Source of the DNA: Streptomyces sp. NBC_00513
GTDB lineage: Bacteria; Actinomycetota; Actinomycetes; Streptomycetales; Streptomycetaceae
Reading direction: 5' to 3'
Length of the DNA stretch: 64,000 bases
NCBI RefSeq assembly: GCF_041431415.1
Contig: NZ_CP107845.1
Coordinates: forward strand, 4,526,001 to 4,590,000
The notes below the pieces were generated by a model. That model was given only the letters and a program-made list of their open reading frames with translations. It had not been told where the DNA came from and searched no databases. The translations under genes were made by a program, and so were the position numbers. Below, in pieces: positions 7,888 through 15,975 of this stretch (the stretch's first letter is position 1; every line of letters starts with the position of its first letter).

Positions 7888-9168
7888 CTACCCCGCCTGC
7901 AACGCCAGCGTCGGGGAGAGGCGGGCGGCGCGGACCGCCGGGTAGAGGCCGGCGAACGTCCCGATGGCCAGGGTGGAGGCGAAGCCGCCGGTGACGGCCC
8001 AGAGGGGGACGACCCAGGGCAGGTCGCCGACCCGGGCGTAGACGGCCGTGGCCGCGCCGCCGAGGACGATGCCCGCCGCGCCGCCGAGTCCGGACAGCAG
8101 CAGGGACTCCGTGACGAACTGGATCCGGACCTGCCCCTTGGTCGCACCCAGCGACCTGCGCAGGCCGATCTCGTGGCGGCGCTCCAACACCGAGATGATC
8201 ATCGTGTTGGCCACCCCGACCCCGCCCACGAGCAGGGCGATGCCGCCCAGGCCGAGCAGGAGGGTGCTGAAGGCCCCTTCCGTGGCGGCCTTGGCCTGGA
8301 GCGCCGCGGAGGGATCGGTGACGGAAACGGTGCTGGGACTCGACGGGTTGGCCGTCCGGCCGACGAGGTCGCGGACGGCGGTGACCCGGTCGTCCGCCGA
8401 GCGTTCGTAGACGGCCGTCGGGTGGCCGTCGAAGCCGAGCAGCCGCTCCGCCGCCTCCCAGCCGACCAGCGCGGAGCGTTCGATCTCGGGGGCCAGCGGG
8501 ATCGGCTCCAGGATGCCGATCACCGTGAAGTACCGCCCGCCGATGAAGACCTGCCGGCCCGGCTCCGTGATGCCGAGCCGGCGCGCCGAGACGTCGCCGA
8601 GCACGACGGAGGGATAGCGGCCGGTGGCCTCGTTGAGCCAGGTCCCCTTCGCCATCCGGGCGCGCAGCGTGTCGAGCAGCCGATCGCGGGCCGCCTTCAC
8701 GGCAATGGCTCCCGTCTCCTCCTTCGGGATGTTCTCCGACCGGCGTACGGACTCCTTCACGTCACCCGTCGTACCGACCGACTCGACCCCCTCGATGCGG
8801 CCGATCATGCCCGGGGCGTCCTTCGGCAGTTTCGTGTCCTGCCCGCTGAACATGGACTGCCCCGGCGTCACGACCAGCATGTTCGTACCCAGCTTGTCGA
8901 GTTCCCGCAGCAGCTTGGCCTGGCTGGACGAGGAGATCCCGACGACCGCGATCATCGTCGCGATCCCGATGGCGATCCCGAGCGCAGAGAGGAACACGCG
9001 CACGGGCCGCGACCGCAGCCCCGCCGAACCTACGTGGAACACGTCGCGGGGGCTCAGCCGCGGCGGGACGAGCCGTCGCGCGCGCATCCTCGTACCGGTC
9101 CTCGCACCGGTCCTCGTACGGCCCCTCGTGCGGCCCTTCGTACGGGCCCTCGTGGGGGTGTCGCTCAT
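7888..9168 (-). CDS. ABC transporter permease, MacB/FtsX type (cassette A)
   Basis: This 426-residue permease has one N-terminal membrane helix (about 55-75), a large extracytoplasmic MacB-like domain, and three C-terminal helices with the family motif LERRHEIGLRRSLGAT. The ATG at 9168 overlaps the ATPase stop as ATGA, so I prefer it to a start 22 codons upstream. It works with the ATPase and adaptor encoded before it. MacB-like pumps move substrates from the outer membrane face by mechanotransmission, and no substrate is evident. The N-terminus is an unusual Arg/Thr-rich tract (about 4-30) unlike normal permease starts. Confidence 0.85.
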   Translation of the reverse strand: MSDTPTRARTKGRTRGRTRTGARTGTRMRARRLVPPRLSPRDVFHVGSAGLRSRPVRVFLSALGIAIGIATMIAVVGISSSSQAKLLRELDKLGTNMLVVTPGQSMFSGQDTKLPKDAPGMIGRIEGVESVGTTGDVKESVRRSENIPKEETGAIAVKAARDRLLDTLRARMAKGTWLNEATGRYPSVVLGDVSARRLGITEPGRQVFIGGRYFTVIGILEPIPLAPEIERSALVGWEAAERLLGFDGHPTAVYERSADDRVTAVRDLVGRTANPSSPSTVSVTDPSAALQAKAATEGAFSTLLLGLGGIALLVGGVGVANTMIISVLERRHEIGLRRSLGATKGQVRIQFVTESLLLSGLGGAAGIVLGGAATAVYARVGDLPWVVPLWAVTGGFASTLAIGTFAGLYPAVRAARLSPTLALQAG

Positions 9169-10067
9169 GTGACCGCCCCCGACCGGTTCCGGTCCGCGCC
9201 CTGTCCCGCGCCCTGTCCCGGGCCGGGGTTCCACACGTCCGCGACGATCTCGCCGTCGCGGATCCGCACCTGCCGGGGCAGGCTCGCGGCGATCTCCTGA
9301 TCGTGGGTGATCACGGCGATGGTGGCACCGTCCCGGTTCAGTTCGCGCAACAGCTCCATCACCGACTCCCCGGACGCCGTGTCCAGCGCCCCGGTCGGCT
9401 CGTCCGCCAGCAGCAGATCCGGTTCGCCCGCCACCGCGCGGGCGATGGCGACGCGTTGCTTCTGCCCGCCGGACAGTTCGTGGGGCCGGTGGTCCATCCG
9501 GTCCCCGAGGCCGACCCGCTCCAGGGCCGCAGCCGCCCGCCGGCCGCGCTCGGCCCGCGAGAAGCCGCAGTACAGCAGCCCCTCGGCGACGTTCGCCCGG
9601 GCGCTGATGCCCGGTACCAGGTGGAAGGACTGGAAGACGAAGCCGACATGACGCGAGCGCAGCGCGGACAGGGCCCGGTCGGACAGGGTCGCGACGTCGT
9701 ACCCGGCGATGGAGACCGAGCCGGCGGTCGGCCGGTCCAGGGTCCCGACGATGTGCAGCAGGGTGGACTTGCCGGAGCCCGACGGGCCGACGATGGCGAG
9801 GAGTTCGCCGCTCGCGACGGTCAGGTCGACCCCGCGCAGGGCCGCGACGCCGCCCGGGTACTCCTTGGTGACGCCGGTGAGCTCCACGACGGTCGTGGCG
9901 GGCCGGTCCGCGAGCAGGTCCGCGGGCGGGTCCGCGGGCGGGGCTGCGCGTCGGTCCGCGGACGGAGCCCCGGGCCGGTCCCAGGGGCGTGTCGTCGTGT
10001 CGTGCGTGGGTGTGGGTGTGGCCGGGGGCGTGTCGTGCGGGGTGTCGGGCGTGTCGTGCGCGGTCAT
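9165..10067 (-). CDS. ABC transporter ATP-binding protein, MacB/LolD type (cassette A)
   Basis: The 300-residue protein has Walker A GPSGSGKST, Q-loop FVFQSFHLVPG, signature LSGGQKQRVAIARA, Walker B LLLADEPTGALD and switch His in ITHD. The first 65 residues are a disordered Thr/Pro/Asp/His-rich tail, which is rare for this family. The ATG at 10067 overlaps the adaptor's stop as ATGA, supporting this start and translational coupling. It powers the permease encoded next. Confidence 0.9.
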   Translation of the reverse strand: MTAHDTPDTPHDTPPATPTPTHDTTTRPWDRPGAPSADRRAAPPADPPADLLADRPATTVVELTGVTKEYPGGVAALRGVDLTVASGELLAIVGPSGSGKSTLLHIVGTLDRPTAGSVSIAGYDVATLSDRALSALRSRHVGFVFQSFHLVPGISARANVAEGLLYCGFSRAERGRRAAAALERVGLGDRMDHRPHELSGGQKQRVAIARAVAGEPDLLLADEPTGALDTASGESVMELLRELNRDGATIAVITHDQEIAASLPRQVRIRDGEIVADVWNPGPGQGAGQGADRNRSGAVT

Positions 10068-11176
10068 GTGGTGGGCACCCCCACGCGCATGCCCTCCTTG
10101 AGGGAGTCGCCCGTGACCTCCACCCGGCCCTGCCCGAACATGCCCAGGTCGACCCGTACGTCGCGCGCCGCGCCGCCCTCGACCACCTGCACGCCGAAGC
10201 CGCCGCCGGCCAGCGCCAGCAGCGAGTTGACCGGTACGGACAGCACCCCCTTCCGGGTCTCGCCGGTCAGCCGCACGGTCACCGGGGACCGGTCCGGTCC
10301 CTTGGCCCCGGCGGCGTCGTCGAGGGCCACCGTCACCTCCACCTTCGGCTTGTCGCCTCCGCCGGAGCCGCCGCCCGCACCCCCGCCCCCGCCGCCCGGG
10401 GGATCGTCGGGATTGGCGGTGCTGCCCACCGACTCGACGGTCCCGCCGGCCGTGCCGCCGCCCGGCAGGTCGACGGTGACCTTGTCCCCGGTCTTCACCG
10501 AGCCCGCCTTCGCCACGTCCAACGCGAAGCGGACCGAGCGCCGCGTCCCGGTCAGCGTCAGCACCGGTTTGCCCGGAGCCGCCTCGTCGCCGACCGCCGC
10601 GTCGTTCTTCTGCACCCGCTGCGGGCCGGAGGCGAAGGCGACGGCCTCCTTGGCGAGCTCGCCCGTCTCCTTCTCCTTGTGGGCCTTCTGCCACCGCTTG
10701 ACCGCCGCCGTCGTGCCCGCCGTGAAGGTGCCGTCCGACGCGTCCAGGCCCGTCCCGTACCCGAGGGCCAGCAGGTTCTGCTTGAGCTGCTTGACGTCCT
10801 CGCCCTTGTCCCCGCCCTTCAGCGGGCGGTACATCGGCGTGGCCCCGTACATGAGGCGCACCGCCCTGCCGTCGACCTCGTACAGCCTGTCGTCCCGCTC
10901 GACCACCGAGCCCTCCGCCGCCGTCCAGGTCAGCACCCCGGGCCCGGCGGCGTTCTGCTTGCGCTCCTTCGCGTAGCCGAGGGTCCCCTCGACCTGGAGG
11001 CCGGAGTCGAGGTCGCCGCGCTTGACGGGGGCGGTGGCCGGCGGGAGGCCATCGGCGCGGCGGTCACCGGACCGGCCGGAGTCCTCCTGTGGTCCGGCCA
11101 GCACCACGTAGCCACCGCCGGACGCGGCGAGCAGCACGGCCAGGGAAGCGAGCAGCCACCCGCGCCGCCTCCTCAC
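10064..11176 (-). CDS. Membrane-fusion adaptor with peptidoglycan-binding domain (cassette A)
   Basis: The protein has 370 residues: an N-terminal membrane anchor (about 7-27), a segment matching a peptidoglycan-binding-like domain (DKGEDVKQLKQNLLALGYG, about 124-142), and beta-rich HlyD/MacA-like barrel regions to the C-terminus. A Gly-rich loop lies near 265-282. In Gram-positive bacteria such adaptors link MacB-like permeases to the wall. The GTG start at 11176 overlaps the preceding lipoprotein stop (GTGA). A longer relative at 55205-56989 occupies the same place in the second cassette. Confidence 0.8.
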   Translation of the reverse strand: MRRRRGWLLASLAVLLAASGGGYVVLAGPQEDSGRSGDRRADGLPPATAPVKRGDLDSGLQVEGTLGYAKERKQNAAGPGVLTWTAAEGSVVERDDRLYEVDGRAVRLMYGATPMYRPLKGGDKGEDVKQLKQNLLALGYGTGLDASDGTFTAGTTAAVKRWQKAHKEKETGELAKEAVAFASGPQRVQKNDAAVGDEAAPGKPVLTLTGTRRSVRFALDVAKAGSVKTGDKVTVDLPGGGTAGGTVESVGSTANPDDPPGGGGGGAGGGSGGGDKPKVEVTVALDDAAGAKGPDRSPVTVRLTGETRKGVLSVPVNSLLALAGGGFGVQVVEGGAARDVRVDLGMFGQGRVEVTGDSLKEGMRVGVPTT

Positions 11177-11760
11177 GCCGCTTCACACTTCTTCTGGGCC
11201 TCCTCGAAGGCCTTCTCCTGGCCCTTGGGGATCTCCGTGGCGCTCTTCATGCCGCCCGTGTACTCGGGGTCCTTGAGGTTGACGCCGTGCTCGCGCATGC
11301 ACCGGACCCACTTGAGTTCCTTGTCCTTCTCCTCCTGCGTGGGACCGGCGCCGGAGCCGGGGCCCTTCATCCCGCACGCCTCCATCGCCTTCCGCATCGT
11401 CTCCGGATCGGCGCCGCCGCCGAGCGTCATGCCGCGCGGATCCTGGCCGGGTTCCGGATCGGGCGCGTCGATGCCGTGTTCGCGCAGGCACGTGCGCATC
11501 TTGAGCGCGTCGTCGGCGATCTTCCCGCTGTCGCCGCCGCCTCCGCTCCCGCTCGACGCGTTGCCGCCGGCCGCGCCGTCCTTCTTGCCGCCCGATCCGC
11601 CCGATCCGCCCGAACCGTCGGACCCGCCCGAACCGCCCGAACCGTCGGAGGCACCTGTTCCGCCCGTGCACGCGGTCACGAAGAGGGTCAGACCGGTGAG
11701 CACCGCGGCCGTGCCGAGGGTCATGGATCGCTGCGAGGGTCGCCGTATGTGTCGCTTCAT
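11173..11760 (-). CDS. Lipoprotein with paired C-x(n)-EHG motifs (cassette A)
   Basis: Starting at the ATG at 11760, the 195-residue protein has a lipoprotein signal (LFVTAC, Cys near 27), a Gly/Ser linker, and two related segments, CLREHGIDAPDP and CMREHGVNLKDP, each followed by another Cys. Four cysteines could make two disulphides or bind a ligand. It begins the four-gene operon and is divergent from the response regulator, 89 bases away. It may be the substrate-binding or sensing part of the exporter. The function of this lipoprotein group is unknown to me. Confidence 0.75.
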   Translation of the reverse strand: MKRHIRRPSQRSMTLGTAAVLTGLTLFVTACTGGTGASDGSGGSGGSDGSGGSGGSGGKKDGAAGGNASSGSGGGGDSGKIADDALKMRTCLREHGIDAPDPEPGQDPRGMTLGGGADPETMRKAMEACGMKGPGSGAGPTQEEKDKELKWVRCMREHGVNLKDPEYTGGMKSATEIPKGQEKAFEEAQKKCEAA

Positions 11761-11849
11761 GGGCCCGACCCTGGGGCAAGGCGGGGTTTCGCTTCCCTCT
11801 CCCACCGGCCTTACGACGAGGAAATGTCCTTCTCGGGTAAAGAGGACGA

Positions 11850-12515
11850 ATGCGAGTTCTGGTGGTGGAGGACGAGGAGTTCCTCCGGGAGATGATCGCC
11901 GAGGGGCTGCGCGGCGACGCGCTGGCCGTCGACGAGGCGGGCGACGGCCTGGAGGCACTGCACCGGCTGCGCCTCGGCGAGTACGACGTCCTCGTGCTCG
12001 ACCGCGACCTGCCCGGCCTGCACGGCGACGAGGTCTGCCGCCAGGTGGTGCGCGAGCGGCTGCTGACCCGGGTGCTGATGCTGACCGCGTTCGGGAGCGT
12101 CCGGGACCGGGTGGAGGGCCTCGGTCTCGGCGCGGACGACTACCTCACCAAGCCGTTCGCCTACGACGAGCTGCTCGCCCGGGTCCTGGCACTGGGCCGG
12201 CGCGCCCATCCGGCGCTGCCTCCCGTGCTGGAGCGTTCGGGCATCGCCGTGGACACCGCCCGGCGGTCCGCCACCCGCGACGGCCACCGGCTGGCGCTGT
12301 CCCGCAAGGAGTTCGCGGTGCTGGAGGCGCTGTTGCGCGCCGAGGGAGCGGTCCTCAGCAGCGACGACCTGATCGAGCGCGTGTGGGAGGAGGACACCTC
12401 CTACCGCACCAACGCCGTACGGGTGACCTTGAGCAAACTGCGCGCGAAGCTGGGCGAGCCGCCGCTGATCGAGACGGTGCCGGGCGCCGGCTACCGGATC
12501 GGTGGTCCGCGATGA
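11850..12515 (+). CDS. OmpR-family response regulator
   Basis: The 221-residue protein has a receiver domain (1-115) with acidic pocket VEDEE, phosphoacceptor Asp51 in VLDRDLPG, conserved Thr in MLTAFG and Lys in YLTKPFAY, then a winged-helix DNA-binding domain (about 130-218). It is co-transcribed with the kinase through an ATGA overlap. It is divergent from the ABC cassette and is likely to regulate it, as for antibiotic-responsive exporter/two-component pairs. Confidence 0.9.
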   Translation: MRVLVVEDEEFLREMIAEGLRGDALAVDEAGDGLEALHRLRLGEYDVLVLDRDLPGLHGDEVCRQVVRERLLTRVLMLTAFGSVRDRVEGLGLGADDYLTKPFAYDELLARVLALGRRAHPALPPVLERSGIAVDTARRSATRDGHRLALSRKEFAVLEALLRAEGAVLSSDDLIERVWEEDTSYRTNAVRVTLSKLRAKLGEPPLIETVPGAGYRIGGPR

Positions 12516-14035
12516 GAGCGGTGCTCCGCTCCGAGCGCGCCCGCCTCACCACCCTCTACGGCGCGCTGCTCCTGCTCGCCGGCGGCGGCCTGGTCGCCCT
12601 GGTGAACGTACTCGTCCGCAACGGGCTCCCCTCCCGCATCAACGGCGCCGTGACCACCACCATCCCCGCCTTCCGGCAGGGCGCGGGCCCGGTGCCCGGC
12701 GAGAAGGTCTGGGTGCCCGCCGAGCGTCTCCCGGCCGAGGCCGTGCCGACCGCCGAGCAACTGGAGTCGTACCGGGTCACCCGCAACGTCTCCGCCGCCG
12801 TCGAACAGGCCACCCTCCACGAGCTCCTCGTCGTGTCCCTCGTCGCCCTCGCCGTCTTCGCCGCCGTGTCCATGTGGCTGGCCTGGTGGATGGCCGGCCG
12901 CGTGCTGCGCCCCGTCGGCGTGATCACGGAGACGGCCCGCCGGCTGTCCGGCGCCAACCTGCACGAACGGATCGACCTCCAGGCGCCGCCCGGCGAACTG
13001 AAGCGGCTCGCCGACACCTTCGACGGGATGCTGGACCGCATGGAGGGCCTGGTCGGGGCGCAGCGCCGGTTCGCCGCGAACGCCGCCCACGAGCTGCGGA
13101 CCCCGCTGGCCGTACAGCGGGCGGCGGCCGAGATCGGGTTGGCGGGAGAGCCGACACCGCAGAAGGTGGCCCGGATCCGCCACAAGCTGATCGGCGTCGC
13201 GGAGTCGAGCGAGCACCTCATCGAGTCGCTGCTGCTCCTCGCCGTCTCGGAGGAGGGGTTGGAGAAGACGGCACCGGTGGACCTGGCGGCCCTCACGGCG
13301 ACGGTGGCGGACGCGATGGCGGACGCGGCGGCCGGGTCCGCGGACGGGTCGGTGGGGGCGGCCGGGACGGCGAAGGTCGCGACGGTGGGGGCGGCGACGG
13401 TCGGAACGGCCGCTGTGGTCGGGGCGGCGGGGGTCGGGACCGTGGCGGACGGGGCGGCCGCGCACGGGACCACGGTGCACGCGGTGGTCGTGGGCGGCGG
13501 CCGCGCGCCGGCGGGCGGGGACGGGGTCGCGGGCGGGGCGGCGGGGGTCGGGGACCTGGCCGCCGAGATCTCGGCGCGCGGGACGCCGGTACCCTCCGGG
13601 TCGACGCCGACCGTCGTACGGGAGCTCGGGCCGTTGACGGTCACAGGTGACCGGGCGTTGCTCGGCCACCTGGTGCGGAACCTGCTGGCCAACGCGGTCC
13701 GGCACAACCGGGCGGGCGGCCGGGTGAGCGTCACGACCTGCGCCGACGGCTCGTTGACGGTGTCGAACACCGGGCCGGTGATAGAGCCGGGCGACGTGCC
13801 GCGCCTGCTGGAGCCGTTCCGGCGCCGCGCCGAACGGCTGCACACGGCCGGCGAGGGCGCCGGGCTGGGGTTGTCGATCGTCGCCTCGATCGCGCGGGCC
13901 CACGGGGCGGAGCTGAGGGCCCGGGCCAACCCGGCGCCGGAGGGCGGTCTCACGGTCCGCGTCGAGTTCCCCACCCCCACCCCCGGCCCGCCTCCAGGCC
14001 CCGCGCCCGGCGCCGCCCCGGACCCTCGTCCCTGA
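12512..14035 (+). CDS. Sensor histidine kinase with a low-complexity insertion
   Basis: The protein has 507 residues: a first membrane helix (about 12-33), an extracellular loop, a second helix (about 110-130), HAMP (about 130-183), HisKA with His193 in NAAHELRTPL, and a HATPase domain with N box HLVRNLLANAVRHN (near 385) and G box GEGAGLGLSI (near 447). About 95 residues of Ala/Gly/Val-rich sequence (about 270-366) split the dimerisation domain from the ATPase domain; kinases of this type normally have a short linker there. The C-terminus ends in a Pro-rich tail that runs into a C-rich region. Its ligand is not evident. Confidence 0.88.
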   Translation: MRAVLRSERARLTTLYGALLLLAGGGLVALVNVLVRNGLPSRINGAVTTTIPAFRQGAGPVPGEKVWVPAERLPAEAVPTAEQLESYRVTRNVSAAVEQATLHELLVVSLVALAVFAAVSMWLAWWMAGRVLRPVGVITETARRLSGANLHERIDLQAPPGELKRLADTFDGMLDRMEGLVGAQRRFAANAAHELRTPLAVQRAAAEIGLAGEPTPQKVARIRHKLIGVAESSEHLIESLLLLAVSEEGLEKTAPVDLAALTATVADAMADAAAGSADGSVGAAGTAKVATVGAATVGTAAVVGAAGVGTVADGAAAHGTTVHAVVVGGGRAPAGGDGVAGGAAGVGDLAAEISARGTPVPSGSTPTVVRELGPLTVTGDRALLGHLVRNLLANAVRHNRAGGRVSVTTCADGSLTVSNTGPVIEPGDVPRLLEPFRRRAERLHTAGEGAGLGLSIVASIARAHGAELRARANPAPEGGLTVRVEFPTPTPGPPPGPAPGAAPDPRP

Positions 14036-14235
14036 CCCGCGCCCGGCCGCACTCCCGGCGTCCGCCGCCCGCGCCCCGCCCCCCGGCCCGCCCGCGCCCC
14101 GGCGCCCCGTCCACCCGGCCCCGGCCCCGCGCCCACCCCGGCCCCCGCGCCCCGGGTCCGCCCGCGCCCCGCACCCCGGCCCCGCGCCCACCCGACCCTG
14201 GCGCCCCGCGCCCCCGCGCCCCCCCACCCTGCCGC
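14036..14235. repeat. C-rich low-complexity intergenic tract
   Basis: About 200 bases are strongly biased to C on the plus strand, made of CCCGCGCCC, CCCCGGCCC and CCCGCGCCCACCC-like units. No gene is supported. The minus strand carries many closely spaced runs of three or more G and could form G-quadruplexes. It separates the kinase from the transpeptidase and may slow or terminate transcription. Confidence 0.6.
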
Positions 14236-14291
14236 GCCGAAGAGGTCCCCCCTTCGGTGAATTGGAAGATCCGCTGTGTACGGTCGATTGA

Positions 14292-15125
14292 ATGAGCAAG
14301 TTCGTCCGAGCCCGTCCCGGTCGCCCCGTCCGCACCCGAGCCCCCCGGCAGCGCAACCTCCGGGCCCTCGCCGTCGCGGCGGGTCTCGGCCTGCTCCTCT
14401 TCACCGCCGGTTGGGTCCACGTCGCCCGCGACACCCCGGGGGCCGACCCCGGCTCGGCCCACCCGGACTCCCGCCCGAGGACCGCGGCGGACCGCGCGGC
14501 ACTCGCCGAGGACCGGGCCCGCCCGCGGGGCAACGACGTCCTCCCGGGGCTCGGCAAGGCGACCCGGGCCAGGATCCCGAAGGACTCCCGGCAGTTGATC
14601 GTGGTCACGGGCAAGTCCGCGGTCTCCTCCGAGTCCGTCGTGACCCTCTGGTCGCGCTCCGCGCCCGGCGGCGACTGGATCCGGGCGGACACCTGGCCGG
14701 CCCGCAACGGGGCGAAGGGCTGGTCCGCGCCCGAGGAGCGCACCTACGGGGACCTGACCTCCCCGCAGGGCGTCTACTCCCTGACCGACGCGGGCGGTCT
14801 GCTGCCGAAGCCGCCGGGCACGAAGTTCTCGTACGACGAGGACGACGGCTTCGTCGCCACGGGCACCGGAGTGAACGGCGAGCCCCTGACCGGCGCCTTC
14901 GACTACGTCGTGGCGATCGACTTCAACCGGGAACGGGGGGTGTCGCCGCTCGACCCGCGCAAGCCGCAGGGCGAGGAGCGGGGCGGCAACATCTGGCTGC
15001 ACGTGGACCACGACGGGCCCTCGCAGGGCTGCGTCGGCATCCCCAAGGAGGCGATGAAGAAGCTCCTGCAGACCCTGGACCCGGCGGCGAAGCCCGTCGT
15101 CGTCATGGGGCCGCGGGGATTCTGA
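14292..15125 (+). CDS. L,D-transpeptidase family protein (YkuD)
   Basis: The 277-residue protein has an N-terminal membrane anchor (about 25-43) and a C-terminal YkuD domain. The catalytic motif is visible as LHVDHDGPSQGC: His237, His240, Ser244 and nucleophile Cys247. Such enzymes make 3-3 peptidoglycan cross-links or attach proteins to the wall, acting outside the membrane. Its 3' end overlaps the next, convergent gene by 23 bases. The N-terminal half (about 45-130) matches no domain I recognise. Confidence 0.8.
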   Translation: MSKFVRARPGRPVRTRAPRQRNLRALAVAAGLGLLLFTAGWVHVARDTPGADPGSAHPDSRPRTAADRAALAEDRARPRGNDVLPGLGKATRARIPKDSRQLIVVTGKSAVSSESVVTLWSRSAPGGDWIRADTWPARNGAKGWSAPEERTYGDLTSPQGVYSLTDAGGLLPKPPGTKFSYDEDDGFVATGTGVNGEPLTGAFDYVVAIDFNRERGVSPLDPRKPQGEERGGNIWLHVDHDGPSQGCVGIPKEAMKKLLQTLDPAAKPVVVMGPRGF

Positions 15126-15750
15126 CCGTGGTCTCCCGGCGGCCGGCGCGGCCTTCCCGCGCGAGCAGCGCGATGTACGCGAGGTCGAACACCGAGCACA
15201 GCACCCCGAGCCCGAGGATGAACGGGGCGTCCTCGATCACCCCGAAGAGCAGGGTCGGCGCCAGCGTCCCGAGCCACTTCGCGACGGCGATGACGAGGGA
15301 CTGCCCGCGCGGCCCGCGCCGGCCCGCGTACAGGGCGATGAAGAGGCCGGACATCAGCAGGTTCTGCAGGAACGCGGAGTAGCGCGACGCGTCGTGCGTC
15401 CCGAACTGCGCCAGGAACAGCCACTGCACGGCGAAGGCGCCGGCGAAGACGAGCGCGCTCCACCCGGCGAACAGGGGCCGGGTCACGAACTCCGGCAGCT
15501 CCGCCCGCCCGAACCGCAGGTAGGTGCCGATGATGACGACGTCGGCGGCGGCCCACACCACGTTGACCACGCCCTGCGGGGACACCCCGGCGAGGAAGTC
15601 GGTCGTGGCGTACGTCGCTTCCCAGGCGAAGTTCAACGCGAGGGCGGCGACCGGCATGGCGTAGGTGCGGTCCCGCAGCCCGACCCGGATCGCCTCCGCG
15701 TACACGAGCGTCCACGCCACCGCGCTGAACAGGGTCAGGAACAGTTCCAC
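15103..15750 (-). CDS. Probable transmembrane terpene cyclase (Pyr4/PaxB-like)
   Basis: The 215-residue protein is predicted to have about seven membrane helices and little else. It carries N-F-A-W-E with Glu44 in the second helix and an acidic residue in the last helix (VFDLAYIALL, near 189). Fungal Pyr4/PaxB cyclases and bacterial DmtA-like enzymes use an equivalent Glu and Asp pair to protonate terpene substrates. The size fits (Pyr4 about 240 residues). I see no prenyltransferase or indole gene next to it, so the product is unknown. It could also be an uncharacterised membrane protein that shares only the fold. Confidence 0.5.
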   Translation of the reverse strand: MELFLTLFSAVAWTLVYAEAIRVGLRDRTYAMPVAALALNFAWEATYATTDFLAGVSPQGVVNVVWAAADVVIIGTYLRFGRAELPEFVTRPLFAGWSALVFAGAFAVQWLFLAQFGTHDASRYSAFLQNLLMSGLFIALYAGRRGPRGQSLVIAVAKWLGTLAPTLLFGVIEDAPFILGLGVLCSVFDLAYIALLAREGRAGRRETTVRIPAAP

Positions 15751-15893
15751 CCGCGTCTCCCGCGCTCGCGACTCCTCGGTCGCCGCACCCTAGGCGCCGG
15801 CCACCCGATCCCGCCAGGCCCGATCCCGCCAGGGCCACACCCGCCGGGCCCGATCCAGCCCGGCCCCGCACCAGGTCCGGTCGCACCTCTTGC

Positions 15894-15908
15894 CTGACGG
15901 ACCGTCAG
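15894..15908. promoter_or_regulatory. Operator copy 2: CTGACG-GAC-CGTCAG
   Basis: This perfect 6+3+6 palindrome lies 67 bases before the LLM oxidoreductase start. It overlaps a possible promoter, TTGCCT (15890-15895), 17 bases, GACGAT (15913-15918). It matches the copies at 3874, 17794 and 38499 in all 12 arm positions. Confidence 0.7.
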
Positions 15909-15975
15909 CTATGACGATGGCCCCCGGTGTCGGCCTCCCGAACAGGTCGAAGTCGAAGGCGAGGTGGGGACGGTC

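Noticed and set aside
9989..14035. One very long plus-strand frame of about 1350 codons
   Set aside because: Only its last part (from 12512) is a real gene, the histidine kinase; the rest is open by chance in high-GC DNA opposite the ABC cassette.
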